Assembly (NCBI GenBank): GCA_000320605.2
Contig: KB445791.1
Coordinates: forward strand, 3,212,576 to 3,276,575
Length of the DNA stretch: 64,000 nucleotides
DNA from: Gelatoporia subvermispora B
Lineage: Eukaryota; Basidiomycota; Agaricomycetes; Polyporales; Gelatoporiaceae
Reading direction: 5' to 3'
Shown here: positions 46,973 through 58,325 of the stretch, piece after piece
How the letters are laid out: each line of letters begins with the position of its first letter
Position numbering within the stretch: the first letter of the stretch is position 1
Notes under the pieces: model-generated
The model's input: the letters and a program-made list of their open reading frames with translations, nothing else
Told to the model about the DNA's origin: nothing
The model's database searches: none
Program-made: the position numbers and the translations under genes

Positions 46973-47452
46973 GGTGGTGGGAACGAGAGGACGATGTTGT
47001 ATGCTGGGGCATAGTGGACGAAAGTATGGCCATATTTATAGTAGAGCTGGCCGCTGTACCCGTCACTCCAATCGATGACGCAGGATACAACGAAGTACCA
47101 CAGAAGAACCCAACGCGAGCGCCGATCGCGGCCCGTAACATTCACAGCTCAGACTTCTCCGCATATATCAAATATTGAGTATCGTTTGCCAGAAACACCT
47201 CGTCATTGGTCGTTGAGAAGCCTTGTCCGCGAGAGAAGCTGACAGAAGCCGGTCCTCGATCGCCCAAATAACGAATATGCACCGATCTAATCTTATCTCG
47301 AAGCCACATCGACTTGGTCTAGAATTCAGATCCGTCGCTGTGTGCGGGTTTCTGTTAACGTCTCGTATCGTCCGCTTGGGTGCCATCGGTGTGTTCGTCT
47401 TCACGTCGCTTACATATTGCTTCTTCAGTATCTTGACCTTCTGCAAGTACTC
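46973..47452. other. intergenic between the tandem dehydrogenases
   Basis: The promoter of copy A and 3' flank of copy B. No leftover exon was seen. Confidence 0.6.
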
Positions 47453-48504
47453 CTAAATGATCCTCTCTAGCTTTCCCTTCTCAAACCTCTCCCAGTTCTC
47501 GCCAGAAGTTCCAGGAGCGATCTGTGTATCGCCTCGCTTCAAACCCTCCATCACTTGCTCGGTGAATGTATCCAGCGGCATCCAAAACTTTGACAGCATT
47601 GGTGTCATGCCTTGATCTGCCATATTGAGAGTTAGTACTGTGCTCCCTGTCCAGGCGGACAAACGTACGGTCATGAAGTTCAGACTCAACCAGACTATGA
47701 ATTCAATGACAATCAAATCAGTGCCCGAAGTCAGCTATATGGGAGGGTACCCACGGTGGCAGGATCTCAATCACACGGACATTCGTATCCTTGAGCTGGT
47801 CGCCGAGGGAGAGACAAAAGCTGTGCAGAGCAGCTTTGGTGGCACAGTAACCAGGGACCGAGGCCTTTGGAACAATTGCAAGGCCGGAGCTGATGGGGAT
47901 CCAGAAAGCAGGGCGGCCTTGCGCCTAACAATGCTGCCAGACTGACTGCATGTAAGTGGTGCAGGTTCACGCACACTGAGCTTGAGCAAATGGGGCAGGA
48001 AGAACGTCGATAGCCTCACGATTGAGACGTAGTTGGTGTTCAATTCGGTCTCAAGGACTGTACGATCAAGACATGTTAAAACGGTTGTCATTGAGACGTA
48101 CATCTAACCTACTTTCAAGATCGATGGTCTCCGGGTTGTTGAAGTCGAAGATGTGCTGGATACCCGACGAGAACACAACAGCGTCGAGCTTCCGACATCA
48201 AAATATATGCTCAGCTATAGTGCCTAGGCATGCATACTCGGAAGGAGCCACGCACATCAGGATATTTGGAGGTAATATCTTGCACAAAGCCCTTGAGCTC
48301 TTCGCGGCTCGCATTAACATCAAAGCGGACTGTCTTCAGCCTGTCTCCGAGCTTGGACAACTCGTCCAGTCTCTCCTGGCGTCGCCCCGCAAGAATGACG
48401 GTTGGCTGGGAAGGAAGACCATGGACAGCTAGAGCTAAAGCACGTCCGATGCCAGCAGTTGCGCCGATGACAAGCACGCACTTGGAGTCGACGATGCCAG
48501 GCAT
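47453..48504 (-). CDS. short-chain dehydrogenase/reductase, tandem copy B
   Basis: A paralog of copy A. Exons 48504-48256, 48188-48113, 48057-47975, 47924-47755, 47694-47669 and 47616-47453 give 255 residues. Exon lengths are 249, 76, 83, 170, 26 and 164, against 249, 76, 83, 170, 26 and 170 in copy A. The Rossmann motif is GATAGIGRALALAVH, the Ser block IPISSGLAIVPKAS and the Tyr-Lys motif GYCATKAALHS, so catalysis should be intact. Differences near the active site (ISSG against ISSS, PGYC against PNYC, FWIPI against TYIIPI) suggest some change of substrate range. Copies A and B are in the same orientation with 480 bases between them. Confidence 0.88.
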
Positions 48505-49012
48505 TTTTCAGACTAGAGAGTTACTAAGAGTTACGCTGAATTTCTGGGTACACGCATATCCTCCGGCAATATTTCTACCGGCGGGGGCCGTGTGCCAAGT
48601 ACATGACGACGCTGCGCCTTGTGCGTGAGGCTGCCTGTCACCGTGACCAGAGTCCTGACGTTGTGTTGGGCGAACTAGAAGTCAGATTTACCATCGTACG
48701 GACAGAGCGTGCATGTTCGTACTTCCACGCTGGAGTGCTGGAAGTCAGTAGGTAAGGACCGGCGTTATGGCTGGGGATCGCCGAGACGCAGCGAGACGCC
48801 CGCTTCCGCGACGCACGCTGGAGAGTCAATCTTATCTCTCGCCGAGTTTTAATCTTATCTACAATGACACCAATAGAGTCGGTGCAGGTCGGTGCCCACC
48901 CCCACATCGAAGGCTGTTCCTGTCCCATCATCTCGTCATATCATTAGCCTCCGGAGTCGAGGCCCCCGCCTGCGTCAATCCAGTCATCGCCCATCTGCTC
49001 TAGCCTTCCACC
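48505..49012. other. divergent interval
   Basis: Between the starts of SDR copy B (-) and the TPR gene (+). The frame 48931-48638 (-) lacks support. Confidence 0.55.
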
Positions 49013-50079
49013 ATGTCTTCCCCTGGTCATACAAATGGTGCCGCGCCCGTCCCACAGTTGCACACTGAACCGCCCGTTCTTGTCCAGGAACTGGACACCG
49101 AGGTATGACGTGACTGATGCCTTTCCTTACGCGTCATATTTGACACTGTGAAATGCAGAGGTGCTTGTCCGACGCGGAAAGGCTGAAATCAGAGGGCAAC
49201 GAGCACTTCAGATTGAAACAATGGGAAGAGGCATTGAGCAAGTACAAGTCAGCTTTGGGACATCTACCGAAACGGAAGGAGAAGCAACCGACACCAGAAG
49301 CTAGCAAAGGGAAAGGCCGAAACGCAGACCCGGACGATGAACAGGATCCTGTCCCAGTAGAACCCGCTGTGAATAGAGTGCGTTTTGAAAGCGTGGGCGA
49401 GCCGTTTTCCGAGACGGAGGACAAGTGTGCGAAAGCGAGAGCGATCCTAAACGCAAACATCGGCGCGTGCTATGTCAAGATCGTACGTCTCCTGGTTCGA
49501 TTATGTTGCGTAGGTGTCTCAGTGGTGCTTCTAAACAGGACGACCATAAGCAGGCTGTGGCGGCATGCAGTGAAGGTATGCCGTATCGCGCAAACCCAAT
49601 CGAAGTTACGATCTAAAGTATTTCTTCTTAGCTCTGCGGGATGACCCAATATACATCAAGGCACTTCAGCGGAGGGCCTCATCCAACGAGCACATCAACT
49701 CTTGGTCCTCCCTGTCCAGCGCTCAGGAAGGTATGTGACCCACTAGCAGCCCGGACTGCGGAGCTCGGGTACTGACTAAAGCAGATTATGAGACCCTCCT
49801 GAAGCTCCTCCCGCCTGACTCGCTCGAAGAGAAGAAGACCAAGCGCTCCCTCCAAGCCCTGAAGCCAAGGATAGAAGCCGCGCAAAAGCAAGAGACGGCT
49901 GAAATGATGAGCAAGCTAAAAGGGATAGGAAACAGCATTTTGGGTACGTGGGCGCTCCGGCGTGTTTGCATTGTACCGTCCTTCATATACATTGCACAGG
50001 CACATTCGGATTGTCGACAGATAACTTCCAATTCGTGCCCAACGCCCAAGGAGGGTATTCCATGAACTTCGTCCGATGA
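49013..50079 (+). CDS. TTC1-like tetratricopeptide repeat protein
   Basis: Exons 49013-49102, 49159-49482, 49539-49575, 49632-49730, 49785-49943 and 50000-50079 give 262 residues. The TPR region begins AERLKSEGNEHFRLKQWEEA and YKSALGHLP. After an acidic/basic insert it continues ARAILNANIGACYVKI, DDHKQAVAACSEALRDDPIY and IKALQRRASSNEHI. The C-terminal helix and tail MSKLKGIGNSILGTFGLSTD, then NFQFVPNAQGGYSMNF, is the strongest mark of the TTC1 group, proteins thought to act as Hsp70/Hsp90 co-chaperone adaptors. The role in fungi is not well defined. Confidence 0.88.
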
Positions 50080-50365
50080 CACCGCCTGCATTCTTGAGAT
50101 CTTGTACGCCTGTATAGTCATCACCTCACACTGACGCACGCACGAGGCGTCGTGCGCATATCGCCCACATCATCAACCATTCCGAGATTGTTGTCTAGTT
50201 GTACACTATATCAGCCTGATTCCCGCAATCCGAGCTCCAGCATCATCATGACCATCCTGTGAGCTGCACCTGTAACACCAATAAATACATCCTTCTACTG
50301 ACCTATGACGCACGATAGGTTCCCATTGCTCGAGACACGAGAGAGGAATCTGTTTCTCTTGACCA

Positions 50366-52153
50366 TCAGCCGCTGGCGACACCGGTTTCATGCAGATGGA
50401 AGGCGTTTTCCACATCAGCGCCCACTGAGTTGTTGGGGTTCCGGGCGGCCTCGGAACCCGAATGCATTCGTGCAATGCTTTCGGGATCCTCTCCGTGCAA
50501 CTGCTTCTCCCACGTCATATCGCTCGCGGTAGTCACAGTCAAACCCGCCGAGTAGTCAAGCGTTTCACCCATGTTGCCAACGAATGAGGCAAATCTGATG
50601 GTCTGCTCCTCGCCCATATGCATGGAAGACAGCTGCGTTTTCGCCAATTCGTCGTGTGGTTCATTGGCCACTTGACGCAGATTGAGCAGGAAGTGCGTAA
50701 TGATGACCGATGACACCCTGTCTAGACATGAGGAATTGACGAGTGCATATAAATGTACGGACATACGGGATGAAGAAGTCTGAAGCATAAGCAAAGGACT
50801 AGTGGACGCTCGTCAGTTACTTCAACTCATGATGGTCCAGGGTAACAGTGAACTCACATCTGTGGTATCTCCAACGATTTGGAGTATGTTGAAGATCAGT
50901 AAAACCCTATTCAGAAGTTAGTGCTCATGCCCGCGGCAGGATGTTGTCGACGAACGTGAAGTGCAATGTGCCTAGGATATAGAGATGAATGAATTCTCCG
51001 GCTTTTGTCGAACAGCGTTGGCAAGACATACCGTCACGAAACAGGAGGGTCGCTAGAGGAGTTTTGACGCCATGCTGCGCGGACCTCCGCCTGAGAGTGT
51101 ATGTGTTGCGCCAGGTGGCGAACAATATCAGGATATCGGCAACCATGACACATGTTCTCGTAGCAACCGTGACTTGGTTCGCTGTCATCTTATGGATTCC
51201 GGATGCATGGCAAATGAGACCTACGTCTAATATAGACAGGGTTAGGTATTCACACCTCAGTGTACGACGATAACCATCACTGACATGTTGCCTTGGCTTT
51301 CCGAGGTGGTCTCTCCGACGTTACATTGGAGACCCAGACCAGGGATGTTGGCTATCTCATACCAATAGGTGCCAAAGAAGTTGTACTAAAAAGCAGTAAC
51401 ATCGACACGTAAGTTTCAAGCTGTCACTCAAAAAGAGCCACCCAGCCTTACCGCGTTCACGCTGACAGGCACGAGATCGAGTGTACATACAGCTAGGGAG
51501 AGCAGCCAATTGCCACCGCTCACAGCGTATGTCCGAATGGCCGAGAATACTGACCAAGTATATAAGTATCTTATTCTCGATATCATGAGTAATGGCGACT
51601 CACACGCCCACATCAGAAACCACAGCAAATCGATAACGAAAACTAGATCATTGACCCCAATGCAACTGGAATAACGGTTAGTTCATCTTGGACCACATCG
51701 CATCTTAGTGTTCTCAGCAATCGTACCTCTTTCGAGTGCCAGTGCCACATGTCAGCAACGATAACATAAACAAGGTATTCGACGATATGCTTACCGGGAT
51801 TGTTATCAGCGGGACGAAAGCGTCCGCTATACTGGCGATTGCCCACGTAAGAATGATCCATCGATTGAGATGGAATAGCAATGTGACACTGTTGAATTTC
51901 CGACCCCATATGAGAGTGACTTCGAGTGGTAGCGTGTCGAGATGATCGTATATGATGAGGCCTGCTTGCCGTCAGTTAGCTATATGCTGGTCATAACAGA
52001 CAGCGATGAGACGAACAAGCAGCAGCTACTACACAGTAGTTATTGATCCAGCTATGGATGGACTGACGTGAGCTGTGATCAGGACATAGATCGCCATACT
52101 TACAATGACTCTACCACACTGAGGTCAACATCCGTGCTATAAATCGTCGACAT
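50366..52153 (-). CDS. DUF6533-type multi-span membrane protein
   Basis: An Agaricomycete-expanded seven-helix-like family of unknown function. Recognised exons are 52153-52104, 51961-51795, 51665-51604, 51549-51452, from 51385, an exon ending at 51032, 50971-50956, 50906-50858, 50798-50767 and 50717-50366. Blocks include MSTIYSTDVDLSVVES, YDHLDTLPLEVTLIWGRKF, LFHLNRWIILTWAIASIADA, SCIGVNDLVFVIDLLWFLMW, FSAIRTYAVSGGNW and VADILILFATWRNTY. The tail after FLLNLRQVANE is soluble and acidic. The joins near 52100-51960, 51794-51666 and 51300-51200 are uncertain. The second needs either a 2-base exon (51733-51732) or read-through of 69 bases. A partly degenerate gene cannot be excluded. Confidence 0.7.
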
Positions 52154-53012
52154 TATCACGACAGCTGATCGCAAGGTGCCCAGAGAGGGACAGGAAAACG
52201 ACAAGAACGCAACGCTCAGGATCTCGAAGACCCATACGATCCTTCCCGTTTTTTCTTGCGTGCAAACATTATCTAGTCTGGTACGCTGGCGGCAGCGATC
52301 GGCTAGCGCGCGGGCGGCTCGAGCACAGCCATTGATTGGTCTACCCTTCCCGCTATCCTTGTCTCCACCGAGACTAGCCGAGTCGGATCTGTTTTCTTGA
52401 TATGCGTGATGCTGTAAGACACCGCACAGCCCCAGGGTACACTAAGGTGAAAGCTCAGGCACTTAGCCCCGATCACGAGCATGGACCAGCACTGACAGAA
52501 TAGGCTGCAACTGGACATACAATAGCATTACGGTCCTTATCGTTTTGCGCCTTGGTTGAGCACTTTCAGGGAGCAAGCACGCCCAGAGTAGTGGTCGAGG
52601 ACCTAAGTTAGCGGGACTAGCGACATCACGAACGGGTAAGGTTCGAGTCTTGCGCGATGACGGGACGCCACACGCCAGTCGAGATACGAGATCACGCACT
52701 CCAAGACCGAGTCCAGACAGCGATCACCAGTGGAGCCACAGGTATGAGGCATAACTCGGCTGCGAAGGTATCGCAGAGACAGCGCGCCGAAGGCGAAGGC
52801 CGGCGGTGAATGTCTCGGTCATAAGGTCCCGGAGATAACCATAGGCTTAAGGTTGTCGAGTCGTCTTCCACTTCCCGAAAAATAGGATACAGTAATCAGA
52901 GGTTGTTGAATTGACCGCTTCTAATCTCAGGCAACTTGCAGCATCATGCTCAGACGTTCTATAGGTCGCTCAACCAGGACCAGAATAATTCCACTAGTCA
53001 ATATAAGTGAAG
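52154..53012. other. intergenic
   Basis: The DUF6533 gene promoter and IMP1 3' flank. No gene seen. A T-loop-like GGTTCGAG near 52630 does not fold into a tRNA. Confidence 0.55.
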
Positions 53013-53681
53013 TTACTCTTGAAGAAAACCGCCTCCTGCAGTGGCCATATCTGCGAGTATTGTCAACGAGATGGGCGCGAAATGCACGAGAGGACACACC
53101 CTAGCGATTAGCTTGCCCTTCAGCAAGGCCATGGACACCGGGCCATACTTCCTCGAGTCCTGGGACCACGCAGCATTGTCACCGCTCAGCCATACGTGGT
53201 GTCTTGGGATCACGACATGCTCCGTTGAGGGCGCGTACTGTCCCGTTGGGTCAACACAGATCACGTCCCCCGGAAGGCCGATAACCCGTTTGCATATGAG
53301 CCGGTTGGGATCTAGAGGAGAGCGGACAGTAACCAGGTCGCCTCGCTGGATATTCTTCCAGTTGACCCAACGGTTCTCGACGACCCACTCTCCAGAAATG
53401 TTCATAGTAGGGAGCATGGAAGGGCCATCGGCCTGGGCACTCCAGTCAGGGAGATGCGCGGCACACATGTGGTGTACTCACCATGGCTATCCCACCAATA
53501 TGGGTGGCAAACAAATGGATAGCACAGGCGACGTTTATGGTCTACAAGGTGTTCACGCATGTAAGATGCACTATTGGGCGAAGCTGAAGAGTGTACGAAC
53601 GTGTGCGGCATAGTACGGTCCCTCTCGCACTACGTGTTTGACTGCTCTCTTCAATATCTCTATGAAGGGAGGACGAGACAT
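53013..53681 (-). CDS. IMP1: mitochondrial inner membrane peptidase subunit 1
   Basis: IMP1 is a signal-peptidase-like (S26) serine/lysine protease that removes sorting signals from proteins delivered to the intermembrane space. Exons 53681-53601, 53541-53482 and 53432-53013 give 186 residues. The N-terminal membrane segment is INVACAIHLFATHIGGIAM. The catalytic Ser52 lies in ADGPSMLPTM and the Lys95 in RLICKRVIGLPGD. PRHHVWLSGDNAAWSQDSRK is the third S26 box. Placing the first exon at MSRPPFIEILKRAVKHVV gives a family-typical amphipathic start. It is divergent from ELP4, with 202 bases between starts. Confidence 0.92.
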
Positions 53682-53883
53682 AGACCAAGATTCATGGAAT
53701 TCTTCCCTTGATTCCTCAGATGCGAACCTTGGACATAGCAGAATTAGGCGTGAAATCGGACGACCCAAGTATAGAGTCCAGAGGGTTGGCTCCTCCCCCA
53801 GCGCCCAGGCGCCCATTGACATCCACCGCTCTCCGAGACAGAGGAAACGCATTTGTCTTTACACTTTTTACGGGTTTCTTTCG
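53682..53883. promoter_or_regulatory. shared divergent promoter interval
   Basis: 202 bases between the starts of IMP1 (-) and ELP4 (+). No TATA box is evident. Confidence 0.45.
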
Positions 53884-55409
53884 ATGTCTTCGTTCAAGAG
53901 AAAAGCTACAACACAAGCCTCACCCCTTTCTGGCGGCACGCGAGTCTCACCAGGATCAACCTCGACAGCTATCACATCCACAGGCATACCGTCTTTTGAC
54001 GATATCCTCGGCGGTGGTTTACCCTTATCATGCTCTCTTGTGGTTCTAGCCCCCGACGCTCACTCAGCCTATGGGGAACTTGTTCAGAAGTACTTCGTTG
54101 CACAAGGGATGGCTTCTGGGCAGAGAGTCTGCGTCATAGACGACCATGCAAAAGACTTCCTAGCTGAGTGCATGTGGATGCCTGCATCTACTCCTGGCCC
54201 ATCTGCCGCGCCGGACGAGGACGAAGACAAGACGAAGGACGAGGAAGATACGAGAATCAAAATTGCTTGGAGATATGAGCAAATGAAACAATTCAAGACT
54301 ACTGTAGCAGCCTCACCTCAGTATGTCGTAAGTTTCCATGTACATTGTGCATTCGTCGAATTATCCCCGACGCAAGGTCTACTGAAGATTACTGTCGAGT
54401 TTTCGACTTGACAAATCGCATGCCAGAAACTGTCTTGAATGACGCTCGCAAGCATAAGCAACTTTTGGAGCTGGATGTCTCAGGAGACTCCGGGCGGAAT
54501 GCTCCTCACAAACTTCTCGAGCAACTTGCTCACATACTAGCCAACGATGCGAAGCATAATGCAAATCCACTGCCCCTCAGAATTTGTGTACCGTCTCTTG
54601 GTTCGTTCCAGTGGGGCGATGTCGACGCACATGTACGTGAGATGATAGTCATCCTTAAACTCCCTCTGAACTGTTGCATCAGGTGATTTGTCAATTCCTC
54701 CACGGACTTCGCAGATTGCTGCGCCGCTTTCCACATGCTTGCGCGTCAGTCTCGCTGCCGCCGCATATGTGTCTTGATAGCTGGGGTGGTCCCGGCTGGA
54801 TTCAGAAATTGGGTTGGCTATCAGATGCATCCATCTCGCTCTCTGCATTCACGGGTGCGTGTCTAATTTACTCTTTGTCAGCGGATTCATCTCCTGATAT
54901 GATCGTAACCAGCGGATCCGTCGCTGTCATCCATGTTCTCGTCGCATCATGGTTTCGTACACATTCATGCCCTGCCATCGCCGCACACTTTGCTTCCGCC
55001 CAGCGACAGATTCTCAACGCTTCGGGGGCTGTCCTCGTCAGGGGAAAACAACCTCGCCTTCAAGTGCATGCGTAAGAGGTTCGTCATTGAGACACTACAT
55101 TTAGACCTGGAAGGAGGCATTGGGGAACGGCGCACAACCCCTGCGACAAACACGTTGGTGCCAGCAAGCGCAGCACGTACTCACGAGGCTGCTCCACATC
55201 ACGAACACGGCGGGCACGATCATCCGCAGTCATTGAAAGGGAACGCTGCGGTGGAAGTCCGTATCGAGCAGCTCGGCGGATCTGTTAAGGCAATGATCCT
55301 CTCCGAAGAGAACAAGGAGCCAGACCAGACGAAGTCAAACTTGAAGAAGGGCAAGGCCAAGAAAAAGGTAGCATTCCAGTCGGACCGCCCGGACTTGTAC
55401 GATTTTTAG
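53884..55409 (+). CDS. ELP4: Elongator subunit ELP4
   Basis: ELP4 is a RecA-like subunit of the Elp4-Elp5-Elp6 ring, which binds tRNA in the Elongator complex that builds mcm5/ncm5 at wobble U34. Exons 53884-54320, 54377-54632, 54683-54854 and 54913-55409 give 453 residues. The conserved N-terminal TSTGIPSFDDILGGGLPL leads to LVVLAPDAHSAYGELVQKYF. The middle has DYCRVFDLTNRMP and ICQFLHGLRRLLRRFPHA. The C-terminal block MFSSHHGFVHIHALPSPHT with KCMRKRFVIETLHLDLEGG and a final KVAFQSDRPDLYDF is diagnostic. The P-loop is degenerate, as usual in Elp4. The last intron is 54855-54912; its downstream acceptor is used because it gives GADPSLSSMFSSHHG. Confidence 0.93.
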
Positions 55410-56086
55410 CAAAACGAAGGTGCTTGATGGATCATGTTCGAGGGTTGCGCTGTGCATGGCGGTCGCCTGCGTCCCATGAGGTGTATTCGCATGAGTATAT
55501 TTTCAGAAAGTGTCTCAAGGAGTGGTGTCCGCAGTGTGAATTTTAAAGATTGTGTCGAGGAGGTCAGCGCTATAGCTGGACGCCGAGGTGCCGACGCTGC
55601 CGAGGCGCCAAGTAGCGCGAGCGCGACGGTGTACAACGTTGTGGCTTTAGCCATTTGTTGCAAGGGCCACAACGGTCGGCCAGAGCAACTCTAAGCAACG
55701 GTGGTTATGGGTGCAGCCTATCGCCTTTAGGTTGCAAGACCCGTAGATCGGTAACCTAGGTACATTTGCGCTTGTACCAGTCATCAGAACCTGACCCTAC
55801 CTGACCCGCCTTTCTTCCGCATTGGCTAGGATGTGGCTGTCAGCTGTTGCCGCTGATATAAATGTTCTGGCATCTTTCCCACCTCTGCGCCTGTTCTTAA
55901 TCTCATGCGCGGGAGCAGTGCAATCCGCAGTTCTCTTCTCTGCACTGTGCTGCAGCTGGTCGTCCGCTTTCTTGCTTGACATTCCTTTTCACTCCTTTGA
56001 CACACCCATCAACTAGCCAGGTCCCGTATCCTCGCGCTCTTCCGCTCTCAGATCCATTGTCTTCCTTGGCGTACCAAACCCCCATT
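55410..56086. other. intergenic
   Basis: The ELP4 3' flank and protease promoter. The frames at 55434-55694 (+) and 55672-55406 (-) lack introns, motifs or context and are not called. Confidence 0.55.
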
Positions 56087-58191
56087 ATGACCCGTCTGTT
56101 GCTGACTTCAGCGTTTCTATACCTTCTTCTAAGTGCACTGGATGCATATGGCGCCCCGAGTAGACCTCAGAGCCGATCCATTAACATCGTTCGCAAGCCG
56201 GCTTCACAAAGAAGAGCTCTGTCAGGTCTCGACCGTGCTCGAGCACACAAGGCTGCTGCAGAGGCGAAGTATGGGGTTGGCAGTGCGCGAAACCAGCGAC
56301 GTGCCAATGGGGCTAATTTGTATGCTTTTTCGCCGTCTCGTTTGGAGCTCTGTGCTGAATATAATTGTCTACCGGCAGACTCGTGAACCAAGGCGCAGAC
56401 CAAGAGTGTGTATCTTCACCGTCCCCTTACTATTCCGCACAAGCACTGAAATTCGAATGCTTACTTCATAGCTATTACGGCACAATAGCGATCGGGACGC
56501 CCCCGGTCACATTCAATGTGATTCTGGATTCTGGGTCTTCGTACGGCTTACTCCTCGCTTTATTGAGTTATGACAATAACCCAATTGTCTTGCTTTAGGG
56601 ATCTATGGCTGGCTACGGGCCAGGGCTCTGAGGATGGTATCGCGCTTTTCGACCCGAATTGTACGGAATTGGTCTCGCCATTCTTCATGAACTAAATCAT
56701 TGATGGCTTCTCGTGATCCGCTGTAGCATCTTCAACTGCACAGTTGCTGAGTGAGCCCTTCCAAGTTCAGTATGGCTCCGGAATAGTACAAGGCCAGCTT
56801 GGATCCGACACCGTGCAGATGGCTGGGTTCGAAGTCAGTAATCAGATCTTGGGTGAGTGAGAAGTAGCATCATGATCGACATATAGCACGTGCTAAGCTG
56901 CCAATGACCGGTTTCCTAGGCTTTGTGGATGCCGTCGAGGGCCAGTTGATCAGCTCGCCTGTCTCGGGATTAATGGGAATGGCCTTCCAAACGCTTTCGA
57001 GCTCAGGCGCACCACCACTCTGGGAGACACTGGTCAACTCTGGTGCCCTCGACAGTCCGCTCATGTCCTTTCAGCTGACACGATTCAATAACGATTCTAA
57101 CGCATTTGGTGGCGAGGGGTTGGAACAAGGCGGTACATTCACTCTGGGTATGTTGAATCCGTAAGTGAAGGGTGATACATTGACATTGGATTCCAAACCC
57201 AGGTACTGTCGACTCTAGCCTGTTCACAGGCAACGTTGATTACCAAGACATTCCTGCGAATGCACCTGGTTACTGGATCCAAGAGGTTGCTGGTACGCTC
57301 GACTCTTGGACTTGCAGCGTGCTTCGTAACATGTGCTGACAGCTGACCGTAGCCGTATCGCTTGGTTCGAACTCAATGTCGTTGCCGAATGGTTCAGCTT
57401 CGTTTGCTGCGATTGACACTGGCACAACTCTCATCGGAGGACCATCCGAGGCTATCGCTGCTCTATACGGCATGATCCCAGGCAGTTCCCCTGCTTCAGG
57501 AGAGAACCAGGGCCTTTGGTTGTATCGTTAGTAGACTCTGTTCGCAATGTGATCTTGGCTAATGTTGAGATATCAGCATGCGACAGCAACCCGACTGTAT
57601 CTCTGCGCTTCGGATCCAGCTCTAACAACTGGCCTATCTCGCCGGACGATTTCGAGTTCGAGCCAATCGGAAATGGGTCCTGCGTCGGCGCCTTCTTCGA
57701 GATTGACACTAGTGGAACCTCCGCTCCGACATGGATCGTTGGCGACACTTTCCTCGTGAGTCCATCCCATGACAATCCGTGGCAGCGTGGCCGTACTGAC
57801 GGGAACCACTATGCAATATAAGAAAAATGTCTATACCGTTTTCCGTGCATCCCCACCTTCTGTCGGATTCGCTCAGCTGTCATCCTCAGCACTCGCTATG
57901 AACGGGGCGGACGGGGCGGTTCCAAGTGCGACGATCGGCTCGGTAGTAGCGTCCGCTTCAGCGTCCGGAATTCCCAGCGGAGGTGCCGGTGCGAGCGACA
58001 GTTTCGGTGCTCCCAACCCGATCGTTGCTTCGACAAGTATTGGCTTCAACAGTGCCAGCGGCCCGTCCCCTTCCGGGGCCAGTAGTCCTTCGGGATCCAA
58101 CGGTAACGGTGCGGTCAGCACAGGGGCGAGGGGGATGTCTGCAATCAGTATCTCGTTCGGAGTCGGGTTGCTCTGCGTATATCTACTGTAG
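56087..58191 (+). CDS. secreted, probably GPI-anchored aspartic protease (family A1)
   Basis: A pepsin-type endopeptidase. Ten exons give 518 residues: 56087-56319, 56379-56405, 56472-56540, 56599-56660, 56727-56852, 56920-57147, 57203-57292, 57353-57526, 57577-57755 and 57823-58191. A signal peptide (LLLTSAFLYLLLSALDAYGA) and a basic propeptide precede the mature enzyme. The first active-site motif is DSGSSDLW (Asp106), with Ser in place of the usual Thr. The second is IDTGTTLIGG (Asp300). The flap Tyr lies in QVQYGSGIVQG. The C-terminus has a ~90-residue Ser/Gly/Ala/Pro-rich stalk and ends with a hydrophobic segment (ISISFGVGLLCVYLL), typical of GPI attachment and yapsin-like surface proteases. 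D-S-G-S at the first site is known in some active A1 enzymes, so activity is expected. Confidence 0.9.
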
Positions 58192-58325
58192 GTGCGATTT
58201 ATCGGAGGAATGGTCTGTATGGAGAAATCCAGGGACTATATTGGACAGTGCGGACTGCGGAATCTATCCACATCTATCCGGATCCTACGAGACCATGTCC
58301 ACATAGTCCGGTTGTCCAGGGCCTG

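Noticed and set aside
52560..52660. tRNA-like T-loop (GGTTCGAG)
   Set aside because: The flanking bases give an eight-base loop and no acceptor, D or anticodon stems in register.
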